DNA of 50,637 nucleotides. Origin: an uncultured Acidiferrobacteraceae bacterium. GTDB lineage: Bacteria; Pseudomonadota; Gammaproteobacteria; Acidiferrobacterales; SZUA-150. The DNA lies in assembly GCA_913009895.1 (NCBI GenBank), contig CAJVXY010000023.1, positions 1 to 50,637 of the forward strand, read 5' to 3'. Of the stretch, positions 1-9,404 are shown one piece after another. The notes beneath the pieces are model-generated. The model was not told the origin of the DNA. It made no database searches and was given only the letters and a program-made list of their open reading frames with translations. The position numbers and the translations under genes are program-made. The stretch's first letter is position 1. Each line of letters opens with the position of its first letter.

Positions 1-268
1 TGTAGGTGGCGTATTTTTGCCAATGCTTTGGGTCACCGGCCATGTTTTTGAATCGGGCCACATAAGCGGCCAGTCGATAACGATCAATAATGGTATGGGT
101 GCCAAAAATAACCGCCAGGGCGGCGGGCGACTGGGTGATCAATAAAAACGGCAGGCTATAAACAAATGCGTGAAAAATCGCCACGGCCATGGACTGGATC
201 TTTTTTTCTGCCATGTGGCTGGTTTGGAGAATATAATCACCAACCAAATGTGCGAGTAACTGTTCCAT
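1..268 (-). CDS. DUF3307 family membrane protein, N-terminal part (cut by window edge)
   Basis: The first 89 codons of a gene that runs off the left edge. The ATG at 266-268 opens MEQLLAHLVGDYILQTSHMA, and the H-L-x-G-D-Y-x-L-Q pattern near the N-terminus is the hallmark of DUF3307 membrane proteins. A hydrophobic stretch at about residues 29-58 (FHAFVYSLPFLLITQSP, then ALAVIFGTHTIID) looks like membrane segments. Family function is unknown to me. The C-terminus is outside the window, so length and integrity cannot be judged. Confidence 0.72.
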   Translation of the reverse strand, partial: MEQLLAHLVGDYILQTSHMAEKKIQSMAVAIFHAFVYSLPFLLITQSPAALAVIFGTHTIIDRYRLAAYVARFKNMAGDPKHWQKYATY

Positions 269-364
269 CAAGCGTCGATCTCTTTAGTTATTAATTAAAG
301 TTTCGAATTATCCACTGGTTAATAGACACCAATACTCCCTAATATATCCCGATAATCCTTTAAA

Positions 365-1282
365 TTAGTGTAGCAGCCCTGCAAAGACTTGTTGAGATTC
401 AGCGAGTTGGGTCGCGGTGAGTAAAAAAATGCTGGTTTCACCGGTTTCCGTGGCCAGCCATAAAAAGGGTATTTGCGGCATCAATTCTTGTAATAAGTCA
501 GCACTGGCCCCGACTTCCATAATTAAACAGCCGGTCGGGGTTAAATATTTGCCCGATTCCGACAGTATCTTGATGGGTATTTCCAGGCCCTCACGGTGGG
601 AAAAAAGGGCAAGTTTCGGTTCATGGTGGTACTCCCGAGGCAGTGCTGCATATTCCTTGTCGCCCACATAAGGGGGGTTGGTCAGGATCAGGTCATATTG
701 CCTGGGGGCCAGCTCGGTGAAAAGATCGGAGTTAATGGCCTGGACACGATCCTGCAACTGGTAATTTTTAATATTGACATCGGCAACAGCCAAGGCATCA
801 GTGGAGATATCTACCGCATCAACCTTAACCCCGGGCAGTGCCAGGGCACTGGCGATGGCAATACAGCCGCTGCCCGTACAAAGATCGAGTATGTTATGGA
901 TGTCGCCCGTGCCAATCCATGGCTGGAATTCATCAAGTATGCAATCGCTGATGTGGGAGCGGGGAATAATCACACGCTCATCCACGTAAAATTTCAGGCC
1001 AGCAAACCAGGCCTCTTTTATCAAGTAGGCCAGGGGTTTGCGTGTGGAGATGCGCAACTCACACAATTCCAGTATGCGACTTTCTTTTTCCGGGCTAATG
1101 GCTGTTTGTAAATTATTTTCCAGGACCTCTGGTTGCAGATTGAGTTCTGCACATAAAAGCCAGAGCGCTTCGTCATCCGGGTTGTCAGTGCCGTGGCCAT
1201 AACTCAGGCCGGCACGGGAGAAACGTTCGGACACTAACGCCAGTATTGAAGCAATGGTTTTTCTGTCTGTTGCCGCGGACAT
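365..1282 (-). CDS. prmB: Ribosomal protein uL3 N5-glutamine methyltransferase
   Basis: A 305-residue SAM-dependent methyltransferase predicted to methylate a glutamine side chain of ribosomal protein L3 in the cytoplasm. The SAM-binding loop LDLCTGSGCIAIA and the catalytic NPPY motif (LILTNPPYVGD, about residue 200) are intact. The following segment EYAALPREYHHEPKLAL is typical of PrmB rather than PrmC, which methylates release factors. Length is close to the E. coli enzyme. The N-terminal helical region (about residues 1-110) is the substrate-recognition part of the family. The ATG at 1282 is the only convincing start. It is followed on the left by the DUF3307 gene in the same direction and preceded by mdh about 40 bases upstream. 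Confidence 0.93.
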   Translation of the reverse strand: MSAATDRKTIASILALVSERFSRAGLSYGHGTDNPDDEALWLLCAELNLQPEVLENNLQTAISPEKESRILELCELRISTRKPLAYLIKEAWFAGLKFYVDERVIIPRSHISDCILDEFQPWIGTGDIHNILDLCTGSGCIAIASALALPGVKVDAVDISTDALAVADVNIKNYQLQDRVQAINSDLFTELAPRQYDLILTNPPYVGDKEYAALPREYHHEPKLALFSHREGLEIPIKILSESGKYLTPTGCLIMEVGASADLLQELMPQIPFLWLATETGETSIFLLTATQLAESQQVFAGLLH

Positions 1283-1324
1283 TATTTGTAATAGTTAATT
1301 TTTTAAAAATTCATAAAATCGTAA

Positions 1325-2254
1325 CTACTTTTTGCCAATCCCATTTATGTCACTACGCACGGCTTTGCTCGAGGTATTGAACGCGGCAGCTTCTTCTTTG
1401 GTTAGTTTTAGTTCAATAATTTTTTCCATGCCCGAGGCACCCAGTACCACCGGTACCCCCATGCAAATATCACTTTGTCCATATTCACCATCAAGGGCTG
1501 CCACTACCGGTAAAATGCGATTGCGATCGTGGCTAATGGCACTGACCATGGCCCCAACGGCCGCTGCCGGGGCATCATAAGCCGAGCTGTTTTGTTTCAG
1601 GGCCAGAATTTCGGCACCGCCACCACGGGTGCGTTCAACAATTTGATCAATTTTTTCCTGGGACAGTAGTTGGTCAACGGAAATACCATTAATACAAGTA
1701 AAGCGTGTCATGGGTACCATGGTGTCGCCGTGGCCACCCATGACCATGGCGGAAATATCCTTGACCGAGTAGCCGGTTTCCATGGCAACAAAACTGGCCA
1801 TGCGCGACGAATCGAGGACACCGGCCATCCCGAAGACGCGGTTCCTGGACCAGCCACTTCTTTTCCAGGCCGCGTAAGTGAGTACATCAACCGGGTTGGT
1901 CACCACCATTAACATGGCGTTGGGCGCCACTTCCACCATTTTGTCGACAATGCCATCCATTATTTTAAGATTGGTATCCAGGACATCGGACCGGGACATG
2001 CCCGGTTTGCGTGGCAGGCCGGCGGTATTAATCACCAGGTTAGAACCGGCCATGGCGTCCATGTTATTACTGCCCGCCAACTTGGTATCAAAACCAAACT
2101 GGGGCGCTGATTCCTGGATGTCCAGGGCCGTGCCCTGGGGCATGCCTTCCTTAATATCGATGAGGACAATTTCACGACAAAGTTCGGCCTTGGCAATAGT
2201 CTGGGCGGTTGATTCACCGACGCGGCCGGCGCCCACGATTGTTATTTTATTCAT
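1325..2254 (-). CDS. mdh: Malate dehydrogenase (LDH-like type)
   Basis: A 309-residue cytoplasmic enzyme for NAD-dependent interconversion of malate and oxaloacetate in the TCA cycle. The N-terminal Rossmann motif is ITIVGAGRVGES (residues 4-15). The substrate-binding segment GLPRKPGMSR carries an arginine, not glutamine, at the position that separates malate from lactate specificity. The catalytic histidine sits in MGGHGDTMVP. This is the LDH-like MDH group (as in Bacillus and many phototrophs), not the E. coli-type enzyme. The ATG at 2254 has a strong GGAAGAGGAG ribosome binding site. The malic enzyme gene lies 70 bases upstream in the same direction, so C4-acid metabolism genes sit side by side. 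Confidence 0.94.
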   Translation of the reverse strand: MNKITIVGAGRVGESTAQTIAKAELCREIVLIDIKEGMPQGTALDIQESAPQFGFDTKLAGSNNMDAMAGSNLVINTAGLPRKPGMSRSDVLDTNLKIMDGIVDKMVEVAPNAMLMVVTNPVDVLTYAAWKRSGWSRNRVFGMAGVLDSSRMASFVAMETGYSVKDISAMVMGGHGDTMVPMTRFTCINGISVDQLLSQEKIDQIVERTRGGGAEILALKQNSSAYDAPAAAVGAMVSAISHDRNRILPVVAALDGEYGQSDICMGVPVVLGASGMEKIIELKLTKEEAAAFNTSSKAVRSDINGIGKK

Positions 2255-2324
2255 AGTTACTCCTCTTCCCTGTTCTAAGCTCGTTAAATATGGATGGGTT
2301 TATCAATTTTAAACAAATTGTAAG

Positions 2325-3620
2325 TTAGCCCAAAAGTGTGGCACAACCACCCTTGGTCCGGGCCACGCCAGAATCTGAGGCCGCCAGGCCAATGGCAACC
2401 GGTAAATATTTTATTAGTCTCGGATCTAATGGCTTGGGAATAATATAGTCGGGACCAAACTCCAGTTCACGCAATCCATAAGCATCCAGCACTTCTTGTG
2501 GTACCGGTACATGGGTCAGGCTGCGCAAGGCCTCGACCGCGGCCAGTAACATGGGCTGATTAATGGTGTGGGCACAAACATCCAGGGCACCCCGAAAAAT
2601 AAAAGGAAAACATAAAACATTATTCACCTGGTTGGGGTAATCACTGCGGCCCGTGGCCATGATCAGGTCACTGCGCACCTGGCGGGCCAGCTCCGGGCTG
2701 ATTTCCGGGTCGGGATTGGACAGGGCAAAAATAATCGGCTTGTCGGCCATACTGGCAACCATGTCCTGTTTTACCAGGTGACCTGTGGCAACCCCAATAA
2801 ACACGTCGGCACCAGTCATGGCCTCGGCCAGGGTACGTTTTTCAGTTTTGCGAGCAAAACGTTGTTTGTATTCATTGAGGTCATCCCGTTGGTCATGGAT
2901 GACGCCCTTGCTATCGACCATTAACAGGTTTTCCCGTTTTGCGCCCAGGGCCAGGAACAGCTCCATGGTGCTAATTCCTGCAGCACCGGCACCGAGGCAA
3001 ACGATCTGGGCATTTTCAATATTTTTGCCCTGCAACTCCAGGGCATTGAGCAGGCCCGCAGAGATAATGACCGCAGTACCGTGCTGGTCATCATGAAATA
3101 CCGGGATATCCAGGCGTTTTTTTAGTGCTTTTTCGATGACAAAACAGTCCGGGGCCTTGATGTCTTCCAGGTTAATGCCGCCAAAGGTCGGCGCGATATG
3201 GGCCACGGTATCGATCAGTTCCTGGTTACTGCTGGCATCAATTTCAATATCGTAAACATCAACATCGGCGAAATGTTTAAACAATACCGCCTTACCTTCT
3301 AAAACAGGTTTAGATGATAACGCGCCGGTATTACCCAGCCCCAGTACGGCACTGCCATTGCTAATCACGGCCACAAGATTGCCTTTGTTGGTATATTGAT
3401 AAACGGCAGCCGGGTCTTTGACAATTGCCCGTACGGGCTCAGCCACACCGGGGGTGTAAGCAAGTGCTAACTCAGCCTGGGTGGCGCAGGGTTTGGTAGG
3501 GGTGACACTGAGCTTGCCGGGCACCGGCAGGGCATGGTAATCCAGGGCGGCCTTTTTAAGATCGTTGGCAAGATCTTTCTGGGTAAGTTCTTTATTTTTG
3601 TCTTTCGGATTTTCGGTCAT
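2325..3620 (-). CDS. maeB: NAD(P)-dependent malic enzyme (short form, no phosphotransacetylase domain)
   Basis: A 431-residue malic enzyme that oxidatively decarboxylates malate to pyruvate. The catalytic N-terminal domain shows [16 protein letters not shown] (about residues 51-66, with the catalytic tyrosine) and the metal-binding [11 protein letters not shown]. The C-terminal NAD(P)-binding domain shows [13 protein letters not shown]. coli MaeB has about 760 residues because of a C-terminal phosphate-acetyltransferase-like domain. That domain is absent here, and the gene ends cleanly at TAA with CATLLG. NAD versus NADP preference cannot be decided. The N-terminus (residues 1-25) is lysine-rich and may be disordered. 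It is likely transcribed toward mdh. Confidence 0.9.
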   Translation of the reverse strand: MTENPKDKNKELTQKDLANDLKKAALDYHALPVPGKLSVTPTKPCATQAELALAYTPGVAEPVRAIVKDPAAVYQYTNKGNLVAVISNGSAVLGLGNTGALSSKPVLEGKAVLFKHFADVDVYDIEIDASSNQELIDTVAHIAPTFGGINLEDIKAPDCFVIEKALKKRLDIPVFHDDQHGTAVIISAGLLNALELQGKNIENAQIVCLGAGAAGISTMELFLALGAKRENLLMVDSKGVIHDQRDDLNEYKQRFARKTEKRTLAEAMTGADVFIGVATGHLVKQDMVASMADKPIIFALSNPDPEISPELARQVRSDLIMATGRSDYPNQVNNVLCFPFIFRGALDVCAHTINQPMLLAAVEALRSLTHVPVPQEVLDAYGLRELEFGPDYIIPKPLDPRLIKYLPVAIGLAASDSGVARTKGGCATLLG

Positions 3621-3669
3621 TATTTGCTCGTAGTTTAGTAGAGATCTTTTTGTTTTGATCGCAGATTGA

Positions 3670-4506
3670 TTATTTTACAATTTTTATCATGGCCGGATGA
3701 CCCAGGCTCATGATCAATTTTTCTCTCTTTTTTCCGCCGGATTTGCCGCCATGCTGTTTTCTTATCCAGCCGCTTATTATGACAACTTTATTACGAAATA
3801 CTTCCTTCGATTCAGGAAAATAATTTTGCCAGTTGCCATGGCTAATACGGACCGCGAAATGGGCCCCAAAGTTAAGATAAACATTTTTACGACTGTGGCC
3901 GATTGACTGGATGCGGCCCCGGACGAGCTGGAATCCCGTGTCTTTAGCGGTTAATTTGCTCGCGTCTCTGGGTTGATAGCGCGGATTCGCCCATATGCCC
4001 CGGCGCTGCTTTTCTGCCCTTTTTTGCTGTGCCTGGTAGGCCTTGAGCCTGCCTATATTGGGCGGTATAGCAACCAGCCAGCCCATTCCTGCCCCTAAAA
4101 GCGCCGCCTGAACATCTACACCCTCTACATCCAGATAGGCCAGTGTTCGACCGTAGTGGTCGCGGGGCTGCTTGCCCGGGGTGAGCAAAACCTTGCCTGT
4201 TCGGAGCAATGTTTGCAGTTGTTTTTTGGCCTGTCGGGCCAGGGGTTGTTCGGGTTGGTCTCTTTTGCCTGTTTCCGGGGTATTTATGCCTATCAGGCGC
4301 ACATGGCGGCCATCAGCCAGTATTACTGTATCGCCATCTATAACCTTGGTGATTATTACCGGTTGTCCTGTGCTGGCCCTGTTATTGGCACCAATACTGG
4401 CAGTGGCTTGGGTGCTGGCCTGGCCTACTAATAACAGCAATAAAAAAAGGGCGCCCTGAAAGGACGCCCGGTTATTTGGTGCTTTGGTGGAAATCGGCAG
4501 GCTCAA
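3670..4506 (-). CDS. Exported thermonuclease-family (SNase-like) protein
   Basis: A 278-residue staphylococcal-nuclease-fold protein, probably a periplasmic or secreted phosphodiesterase. The signature [19 protein letters not shown] gives the calcium-binding aspartates. Arg70 and Glu78 (RLIGINTPE) and the later arginine in [10 protein letters not shown] match the catalytic Arg-Glu-Arg set. About 90 further C-terminal residues resemble an added OB-like domain. The chosen start is TTG at 4506, whose TTGA overlaps the rpmE stop, with GAGG just upstream. It gives a signal-peptide-like N-terminus (hydrophobic core at residues 19-29, then TQATA). The DNA for that hydrophobic core is also the rpmE terminator (4442-4469). 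A later start would lose the signal peptide, so start confidence is moderate. Confidence 0.82.
   Translation of the reverse strand: MSLPISTKAPNNRASFQGALFLLLLLVGQASTQATASIGANNRASTGQPVIITKVIDGDTVILADGRHVRLIGINTPETGKRDQPEQPLARQAKKQLQTLLRTGKVLLTPGKQPRDHYGRTLAYLDVEGVDVQAALLGAGMGWLVAIPPNIGRLKAYQAQQKRAEKQRRGIWANPRYQPRDASKLTAKDTGFQLVRGRIQSIGHSRKNVYLNFGAHFAVRISHGNWQNYFPESKEVFRNKVVIISGWIRKQHGGKSGGKKREKLIMSLGHPAMIKIVK
4442..4469 (-). terminator. Rho-independent terminator of rpmE, inside the nuclease ORF
   Basis: Read on the minus strand, the arm GGGCGTCCT, loop TTC and arm AGGGCGCCC form a 9-bp stem (one G-U pair), followed directly by seven T. This is a textbook intrinsic terminator 34-61 bases after the rpmE stop. 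It falls inside codons of the predicted signal peptide of the next gene, the T-run encoding part of the Phe-Leu stretch. Confidence 0.85.
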
Positions 4507-4718
4507 GCCTCGGCCTTTTTCATCCCATATTTCTTGCGGAATTTTTCAACGCGACCGGCACTATCGACAATTTTCTGTTTGCCCGTATAAAAAGGGTGGC
4601 AGGATGAGCACACTTCGACATTGAGATCCTGGCCATAGGTGGACCGGGTGGTAAAAACGGAGCCACAGGTGCAAGTGACCTTGATGTCATCATATTTTGG
4701 GTGGATGTCAGCTTTCAT
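4503..4718 (-). CDS. rpmE: 50S ribosomal protein bL31 (zinc-binding form)
   Basis: A 71-residue ribosomal protein of the large subunit. [20 protein letters not shown] is characteristic of L31. Cys16, Cys18, Cys37 and Cys40 are all present, so this is the zinc-binding (C+) type rather than the zinc-independent paralogue that replaces it under zinc starvation. The C-terminus is basic ([14 protein letters not shown]). The TGA stop overlaps the TTG start of the exported nuclease, and an intrinsic terminator follows 34 bases later. It is separated from rho by 184 bases. Confidence 0.97.
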   Translation of the reverse strand: MKADIHPKYDDIKVTCTCGSVFTTRSTYGQDLNVEVCSSCHPFYTGKQKIVDSAGRVEKFRKKYGMKKAEA

Positions 4719-4902
4719 GTTAAATCCCTGATCTAAATAGGTCTAAATGATCTTTTAAGTCAGAACCTGCTATCAGATCCTGGTTTTCCGACCCGGTATC
4801 TCAACCGGGCGGCGTAGTCTATGCAATTAAGTGCCGGGGGGCAAGAGCCATCTGGACCGATAACTAGCCGTACCTGGCCTTGTTTAAGCAGGCCGGCCAG
4901 GC

Positions 4903-6159
4903 TTAGCGTTTCATGGACTGGAAGAATTCGGCATTACTCTTGGTGGACCGGAGCTTGTCCAGGAGGAATTCCGAGGCCTCCATTTCATCCATTTGATGTA
5001 ATAATTTTCGCAGAATCCAGACTTTTTGCAGTTCTTCCGGCTCCAGCAACAATTCCTCTCGGCGAGTGCCCGATCGATTAATGTTAATCGATGGATAGGT
5101 GCGTTTTTCCGCCAGTCGTCGGTCAAGGTGGACTTCCATATTACCGGTACCCTTGAATTCTTCGTAAATGACATCGTCCATTTTCGAGCCAGTATCAATC
5201 AGGGCAGTGGCCAGAATGGTCAGGCTGCCGCCCTCTTCAATATTTCGGGCCGCACCAAAAAAGCGCTTGGGTCGTTGCAGGGCATTGGCATCAACACCAC
5301 CGGTGAGCACCTTGCCTGAGGCGGGCACCACGGTATTGTAAGCTCGGGCCAGACGGGTGATGGAATCGAGTAAAATTACCACGTCTTTTTTATGCTCAAC
5401 CAGGCGCTTGGCCTTTTCAATCACCATTTCAGCTACCTGCACGTGACGAGTAGCAGGCTCATCAAAGGTTGAGGAAATGACCTCACCACGAACCGTACGG
5501 CGCATTTCTGTGACCTCTTCCGGGCGCTCGTCGATGAGTAATACCATCAATGTAACGTCAGGATTATTGGCCGCAATAGAGTGGGCAATTTGCTGCAACA
5601 TGACGGTTTTACCGCTTTTTGGTGCTGACACAATCAAACCACGCTGGCCCAGGCCAATGGGCGATATCAGGTCAATGACCCGGGCAGTCAGGTTTTCGGC
5701 GGATTCGTTATCTTGCTCCAGTCGGAGCCGGTCTTGCGGGTGTAAGGGCGTCAGGTTTTCAAACAGGATTTTGTGTTTGGCATCATCGGGGCCCTGGAAA
5801 TTAATCTGGTCGACTTTCAACAAAGCAAAGTAACGTTCGGATTCTTTCGGTGGTCGGATAAAACCTCTTACAGTGTCGCCGGTACGAAGATTAAAGCGGC
5901 GTATTTGCGAGGGCGAGACATAGATGTCATCAGGGCCGGCCAGGTAAGAGCAGTCGGCAGAGCGTAAAAATCCAAAGCCGTCTTGCAGTATTTCGACAAC
6001 GCCTTCACCGGTAATATCCTCACCCTTTTTTGAGAGCGATTTTAATATGGCAAAAATCAGGTCCTGGCGGCGCATTCTGCTGCCACCTTCGAGTTTCATT
6101 TCATTGGCCATCTTGGACAGCTCAGTGACGGGTTTTTTCTTTAATTCGGAGAGATTCAT
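4903..6159 (-). CDS. rho: Transcription termination factor Rho
   Basis: A 418-residue hexameric RNA-dependent ATPase/helicase, essentially the length of E. coli Rho (419). The N-terminal helical and cold-shock-like RNA-binding domain runs to about residue 125 and includes GFGFLRS and [17 protein letters not shown]. The P-loop SAPKSGKT lies at 178-185, the Walker B/catalytic LLIDERPEE near 207-215, the Q-loop near 278-290 and the R-loop [12 protein letters not shown] near 337-348. No inserted low-complexity domain is present. The gene follows trxA at a distance of 397 bases, as in the enterobacterial trxA-rho arrangement. A GC-rich dyad (CCTGGCC / GGCCAGG, about 4872-4900) lies just past the stop without a T-run. 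Confidence 0.98.
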   Translation of the reverse strand: MNLSELKKKPVTELSKMANEMKLEGGSRMRRQDLIFAILKSLSKKGEDITGEGVVEILQDGFGFLRSADCSYLAGPDDIYVSPSQIRRFNLRTGDTVRGFIRPPKESERYFALLKVDQINFQGPDDAKHKILFENLTPLHPQDRLRLEQDNESAENLTARVIDLISPIGLGQRGLIVSAPKSGKTVMLQQIAHSIAANNPDVTLMVLLIDERPEEVTEMRRTVRGEVISSTFDEPATRHVQVAEMVIEKAKRLVEHKKDVVILLDSITRLARAYNTVVPASGKVLTGGVDANALQRPKRFFGAARNIEEGGSLTILATALIDTGSKMDDVIYEEFKGTGNMEVHLDRRLAEKRTYPSININRSGTRREELLLEPEELQKVWILRKLLHQMDEMEASEFLLDKLRSTKSNAEFFQSMKR

Positions 6160-6556
6160 ACTAGTTTTTTCATTTATTAAGAGTGGTTGATTGGTTCTGG
6201 ATTGACCAGCCTGGAATTGGGGGGTTCGTCCTTATAGAGCGGACCTGGTAAATCCTGATACTGAAAAGAAAGTTTTAAAAATTAAAAAGAAATGTTTTAA
6301 AGTGAAATTATTAAAATTAAATTAAACGATTTATTAAAAAATGATTTTGGTAAATGATTTTAAAACAAGGATTATTTTTTTAGCGACCTGAAGGGCCTGT
6401 GTCTTCCGTATGGTGGAAATTTAGCACTAGTTAATGAGTACGTCCAGCCCTGCCGTAATAATAAACTATTTAACCCGTTAATTTCCTGTGCCTTTTTCAG
6501 GCAGATTAATTGCCATTTTTAGTTGTTTTTTCAATCGCATATAAGCGGGTGAATAA
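6160..6556 (-). other. Long non-coding trxA-rho intergenic region (probable rho leader)
   Basis: There are 397 bases without a credible ORF on either strand. The part nearest rho (about 6240-6380) is very AT-rich. In E. coli the rho leader is long and hosts Rho-dependent autogenous attenuation, and this spacer is compatible with the same control. I see no intrinsic terminator with a T-run after trxA; only a weak TGCCT/AGGCA dyad near 6487-6502. The leader role is inference. Confidence 0.45.
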
Positions 6557-6883
6557 TTACAGGTTTTCGTCGAGAAAGGCCGATAATTGTGATTTTGAGA
6601 CTGCGCCCACCTTGGTCGCCTCAACATTGCCATTCTTGAATAACATCAGGGTTGGGATGCCACGAATACCATATTTTGGCGGGGTACCGGGATTTTCATC
6701 AATATTGAGTTTGGCGATTTTGATTTTTTCGCCATATTCCTTGGCGATTTCTTCCAGGACCGGGGTAATCATTTTGCAGGGACCACACCATTCTGCCCAA
6801 TAGTCTACTAATACAGGTGCATCAGACGACAGTACGTCATTCTCAAAACTGTCATCAGTGACATAGACTATTCCTTCGCTCAT
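6557..6883 (-). CDS. trxA: Thioredoxin 1
   Basis: A 108-residue cytoplasmic thioredoxin. The active site WCGPC (Cys33, Cys36) and the cis-proline motif [11 protein letters not shown] are intact, and there is no signal peptide. Length equals the classical TrxA. It reduces protein disulfides and, by family knowledge, also supplies electrons to the periplasmic branch through the cytoplasmic side of DsbD, which is encoded at 23944-26187. The ATG at 6883 lies after an AGGAGT-like site. It is divergent from rhlB, with rho downstream. Confidence 0.97.
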   Translation of the reverse strand: MSEGIVYVTDDSFENDVLSSDAPVLVDYWAEWCGPCKMITPVLEEIAKEYGEKIKIAKLNIDENPGTPPKYGIRGIPTLMLFKNGNVEATKVGAVSKSQLSAFLDENL

Positions 6884-7104
6884 GGTTCTTTACTCCTGGT
6901 CTGGGTGCTGGGTTATTGTGTTTATGATTATTCTTTGGCTTGAGGATGCTATTTCAGCGGAATACGCGGAGCAATGCAAGTGTCATTATTAATTCCCCAC
7001 AGCGACTATTCGTATTATAGTGCGGGCCGGCACTGATATCCTGAAATCAGCCAACAAATCCCTGCCCCACAAGGCTCTTACCGACCATATATTATGACAG
7101 AATT

Positions 7105-8625
7105 ATGACAGACACACATATCACCGATAAGCCATTTACCAGCCTGGGCTTGCAAGAAAGCCTGTTAAAAGGGCTAGCTGACGCTGGTTTTGAGTTTTGC
7201 ACGCCGATTCAGGCAGAAACCTTGCCCCTGGCACTGGCTGGCAAGGACGTGGCCGGTCAGGCCCAGACCGGCACCGGTAAAAGCGCGGCATTTTTACTGG
7301 CCATGTTTCATTATTTGCTGGAACATCCAGCCAAAGATGACAGAAAAGCGACCCAGCCACGGGCATTTATCATGGCCCCGACCCGGGAATTGGCCATTCA
7401 AATACATAAAGATGCCGAACTCTTAGGTAAATATACGGATTTCAAAATGGTGCTGGTTTATGGCGGCACCGGTTATGAGCAGCAACGCAAGGCCCTTGAG
7501 GAGGGTGTCGATATCCTGATTGGCACACCGGGGCGTACCATTGATTACTTCAAACAACATATATTCGATCTCAAGGCCGTCCAGGTCATGATCATGGATG
7601 AAGCGGATCGGATGTTTGACCTGGGTTTTATCAAGGATATTCGTTATTTGTTAAATCGCATGCCGGCCCGGGAAGAAAGACTCAATTTATTATTCTCAGC
7701 CACACTCTCCCACCGCGTGGGCGAACTTGCCTATGATCATATGAATGATCCGGTAGAAGTCGAGGTGGCGCCGGATCAAAAAACGGCCGATAAAGTCACC
7801 CAGGCCCTTTATCACACGGCCAATGAAGAAAAAATTCCATTGCTGGTTGGACTATTGCGCCACATGGATCCACTCCGAACACTGATTTTTATTAATACCA
7901 AACATATGGCTGAAAAAATCCAGTCATGGCTCGAGACCAATGGTTTGCATGCCGAGGTCATTTCCGGTGATGTGCCCCAGAACAAACGCCAGCGATTGCT
8001 GGAAGATTTCAGTAATGGCAGTTTGCCGGTGTTGGTGGCAACGGATGTGGCCGCCCGTGGTTTACACATCCCGGATGTCAGCCACGTATTTAACTTCGAT
8101 TTACCCCAGGATGCGGAAGATTATGTCCATCGTATTGGCCGCACGGCACGGGCCGGTGCCAGTGGTGATGCCATCAGTTTTGTCTGTGAAACCCATGCCT
8201 ACTCGTTAATAGATATCGAAGAATATATTGGACACAAAATCCCTGTCTCCAGGATAACTGCGGAATTATTACCGGAACTGATCAAGCCAAAATATCGCGA
8301 GCGACAATCCAGGGATAAAAGATCCCGCGATCGTGATTCAAGAGGCCGTGACTCAAGAAGTGGCCCAGGAAGTAATAAACCACGACCACGAGATGGTGGT
8401 GGTCGCGGCCGCACAAATAAAGCACCTGCGGACAATCGTGAGTCATCAGCAGGCACGACAGAAGTTCAGCCTCAGGCAAGCGCGCCAGTCGCGAAATCAT
8501 CAGCACAGGAATTAGCCCAAAAATCAGACGCTGAGTCAGTCAGGACTGAAATAAAAAAAGCACCCGCTACTACAACACCCAAACCCCGCAGGTCGTTCAA
8601 GGGCGGTGGCCCGGCAGTGGGTTAA
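7105..8625 (+). CDS. rhlB: DEAD-box ATP-dependent RNA helicase RhlB
   Basis: A 506-residue RNA helicase of the RNA degradosome type. Motifs in order: Q motif TPIQAETLPLAL (33-44), Walker A AQTGTGKS (53-60), PTRELA (92-97), TPGR (141-144), DEAD (165-168), SAT (198-200), then ATDVAARGLHIPDV and HRIGRTARAG in the second RecA domain. The position divergent from trxA-rho supports RhlB over RhlE or SrmB. From about residue 393 a roughly 110-residue tail rich in Arg, Asp, Ser, then Ala, Pro, Lys follows; it is much longer than in E. coli RhlB (421 residues). The ATG at 7105 is used because the ATG at 7094 stops after four codons. The TAA stop overlaps the stop of the convergent gene at 8622. Confidence 0.92.
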   Translation: MTDTHITDKPFTSLGLQESLLKGLADAGFEFCTPIQAETLPLALAGKDVAGQAQTGTGKSAAFLLAMFHYLLEHPAKDDRKATQPRAFIMAPTRELAIQIHKDAELLGKYTDFKMVLVYGGTGYEQQRKALEEGVDILIGTPGRTIDYFKQHIFDLKAVQVMIMDEADRMFDLGFIKDIRYLLNRMPAREERLNLLFSATLSHRVGELAYDHMNDPVEVEVAPDQKTADKVTQALYHTANEEKIPLLVGLLRHMDPLRTLIFINTKHMAEKIQSWLETNGLHAEVISGDVPQNKRQRLLEDFSNGSLPVLVATDVAARGLHIPDVSHVFNFDLPQDAEDYVHRIGRTARAGASGDAISFVCETHAYSLIDIEEYIGHKIPVSRITAELLPELIKPKYRERQSRDKRSRDRDSRGRDSRSGPGSNKPRPRDGGGRGRTNKAPADNRESSAGTTEVQPQASAPVAKSSAQELAQKSDAESVRTEIKKAPATTTPKPRRSFKGGGPAVG

Positions 8626-9392
8626 CTGTTTAGAGCCGCGTGCAATACCCTGAGCTCTGGCACTGACAAACCCGCCTCGTCTGCAACTGCCAATGCCCTT
8701 TTTAGTCGTGCCGGGGCGGAACGACCCATACATTTGTGATCAGGGTCGCCATCAAAGGCACCCAGCATGCCCTTTATCAGCAACTCACTATCAAGTTTGG
8801 CGCCAGTTAAATATGCCTGTATTTCAATGACTTCACCGGCAATTTCCCGGGCCAGTTGCTCGTGTTGGCGCCATAATTCAGAAACTGTGCCGCCTGTCTT
8901 TAAGCCAGCAATATTGGTTGTCAGGATATAAACGTTTTTCAAAACAAGTTCAAACAACAAGGCGTCATTGTCGCTTAGTTGTTTTGTCGGTATATCCAGT
9001 CTGGTCAGGGCAGTACAAATCAAATCTGTCCTGGGACCAAAAACAGGTGACGGGATGAGCACCTTAAAATCCTGGCCCGGTTTTTTTTCAAACCAGACTG
9101 AAATTACTGTTGGGTTTTTAATGTCATGTGACAACCAGTCTCGCGGCAACAATTCATTCTGGATTAATACCAGTTTGTCGTAATGGCTTGCCGGAATTTG
9201 ATTTAGCACGCCCTGTAAATCATTTTCGGCGACCGTAACCAGTATGGCCGCCGGGTCAGGATACTGGTCGAGGCAGGTTTTAATATCCATGTCCCGGGTA
9301 ACCGGGTAAACAGCATAACCGGCCCGCAGGCAGGCACGGGCAAAAACCCCACCCATTTCTCCAATACCAATACTTATAACGGGTTGCTGCAA
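8622..9392 (-). CDS. Putative ketopantoate-reductase-like NAD(P)-binding protein
   Basis: A 256-residue protein with an N-terminal Rossmann glycine motif, ISIGIGEMGGVFARACLRAG. The general layout (dinucleotide-binding half, then a helical half with a conserved-looking ILTTNIAGLKTGGTVSELW) recalls the ketopantoate reductase / 6-phosphogluconate dehydrogenase superfamily. I do not see the full PanE catalytic pattern, so substrate and activity are unknown. The start is TTG at 9392: an in-frame stop lies five codons upstream and the first ATG would fall inside the glycine motif. It is 12 bases downstream of the exported hypothetical gene, so the two are probably co-transcribed. It converges with rhlB, stops overlapping. 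Confidence 0.6.
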   Translation of the reverse strand: MQQPVISIGIGEMGGVFARACLRAGYAVYPVTRDMDIKTCLDQYPDPAAILVTVAENDLQGVLNQIPASHYDKLVLIQNELLPRDWLSHDIKNPTVISVWFEKKPGQDFKVLIPSPVFGPRTDLICTALTRLDIPTKQLSDNDALLFELVLKNVYILTTNIAGLKTGGTVSELWRQHEQLAREIAGEVIEIQAYLTGAKLDSELLIKGMLGAFDGDPDHKCMGRSAPARLKRALAVADEAGLSVPELRVLHAALNS

Positions 9393-9404
9393 GCTATCAG
9401 CGCC

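Noticed and set aside
596-1111. 171-residue open frame antisense to prmB
   Set aside because: No ribosome site or family pattern; it lies wholly within prmB and its codons mirror the real gene.
4872-4900. GC-rich dyad after rho as a terminator
   Set aside because: The stem CCTGGCC/GGCCAGG has a long loop and is not followed by a T-run on the minus strand.
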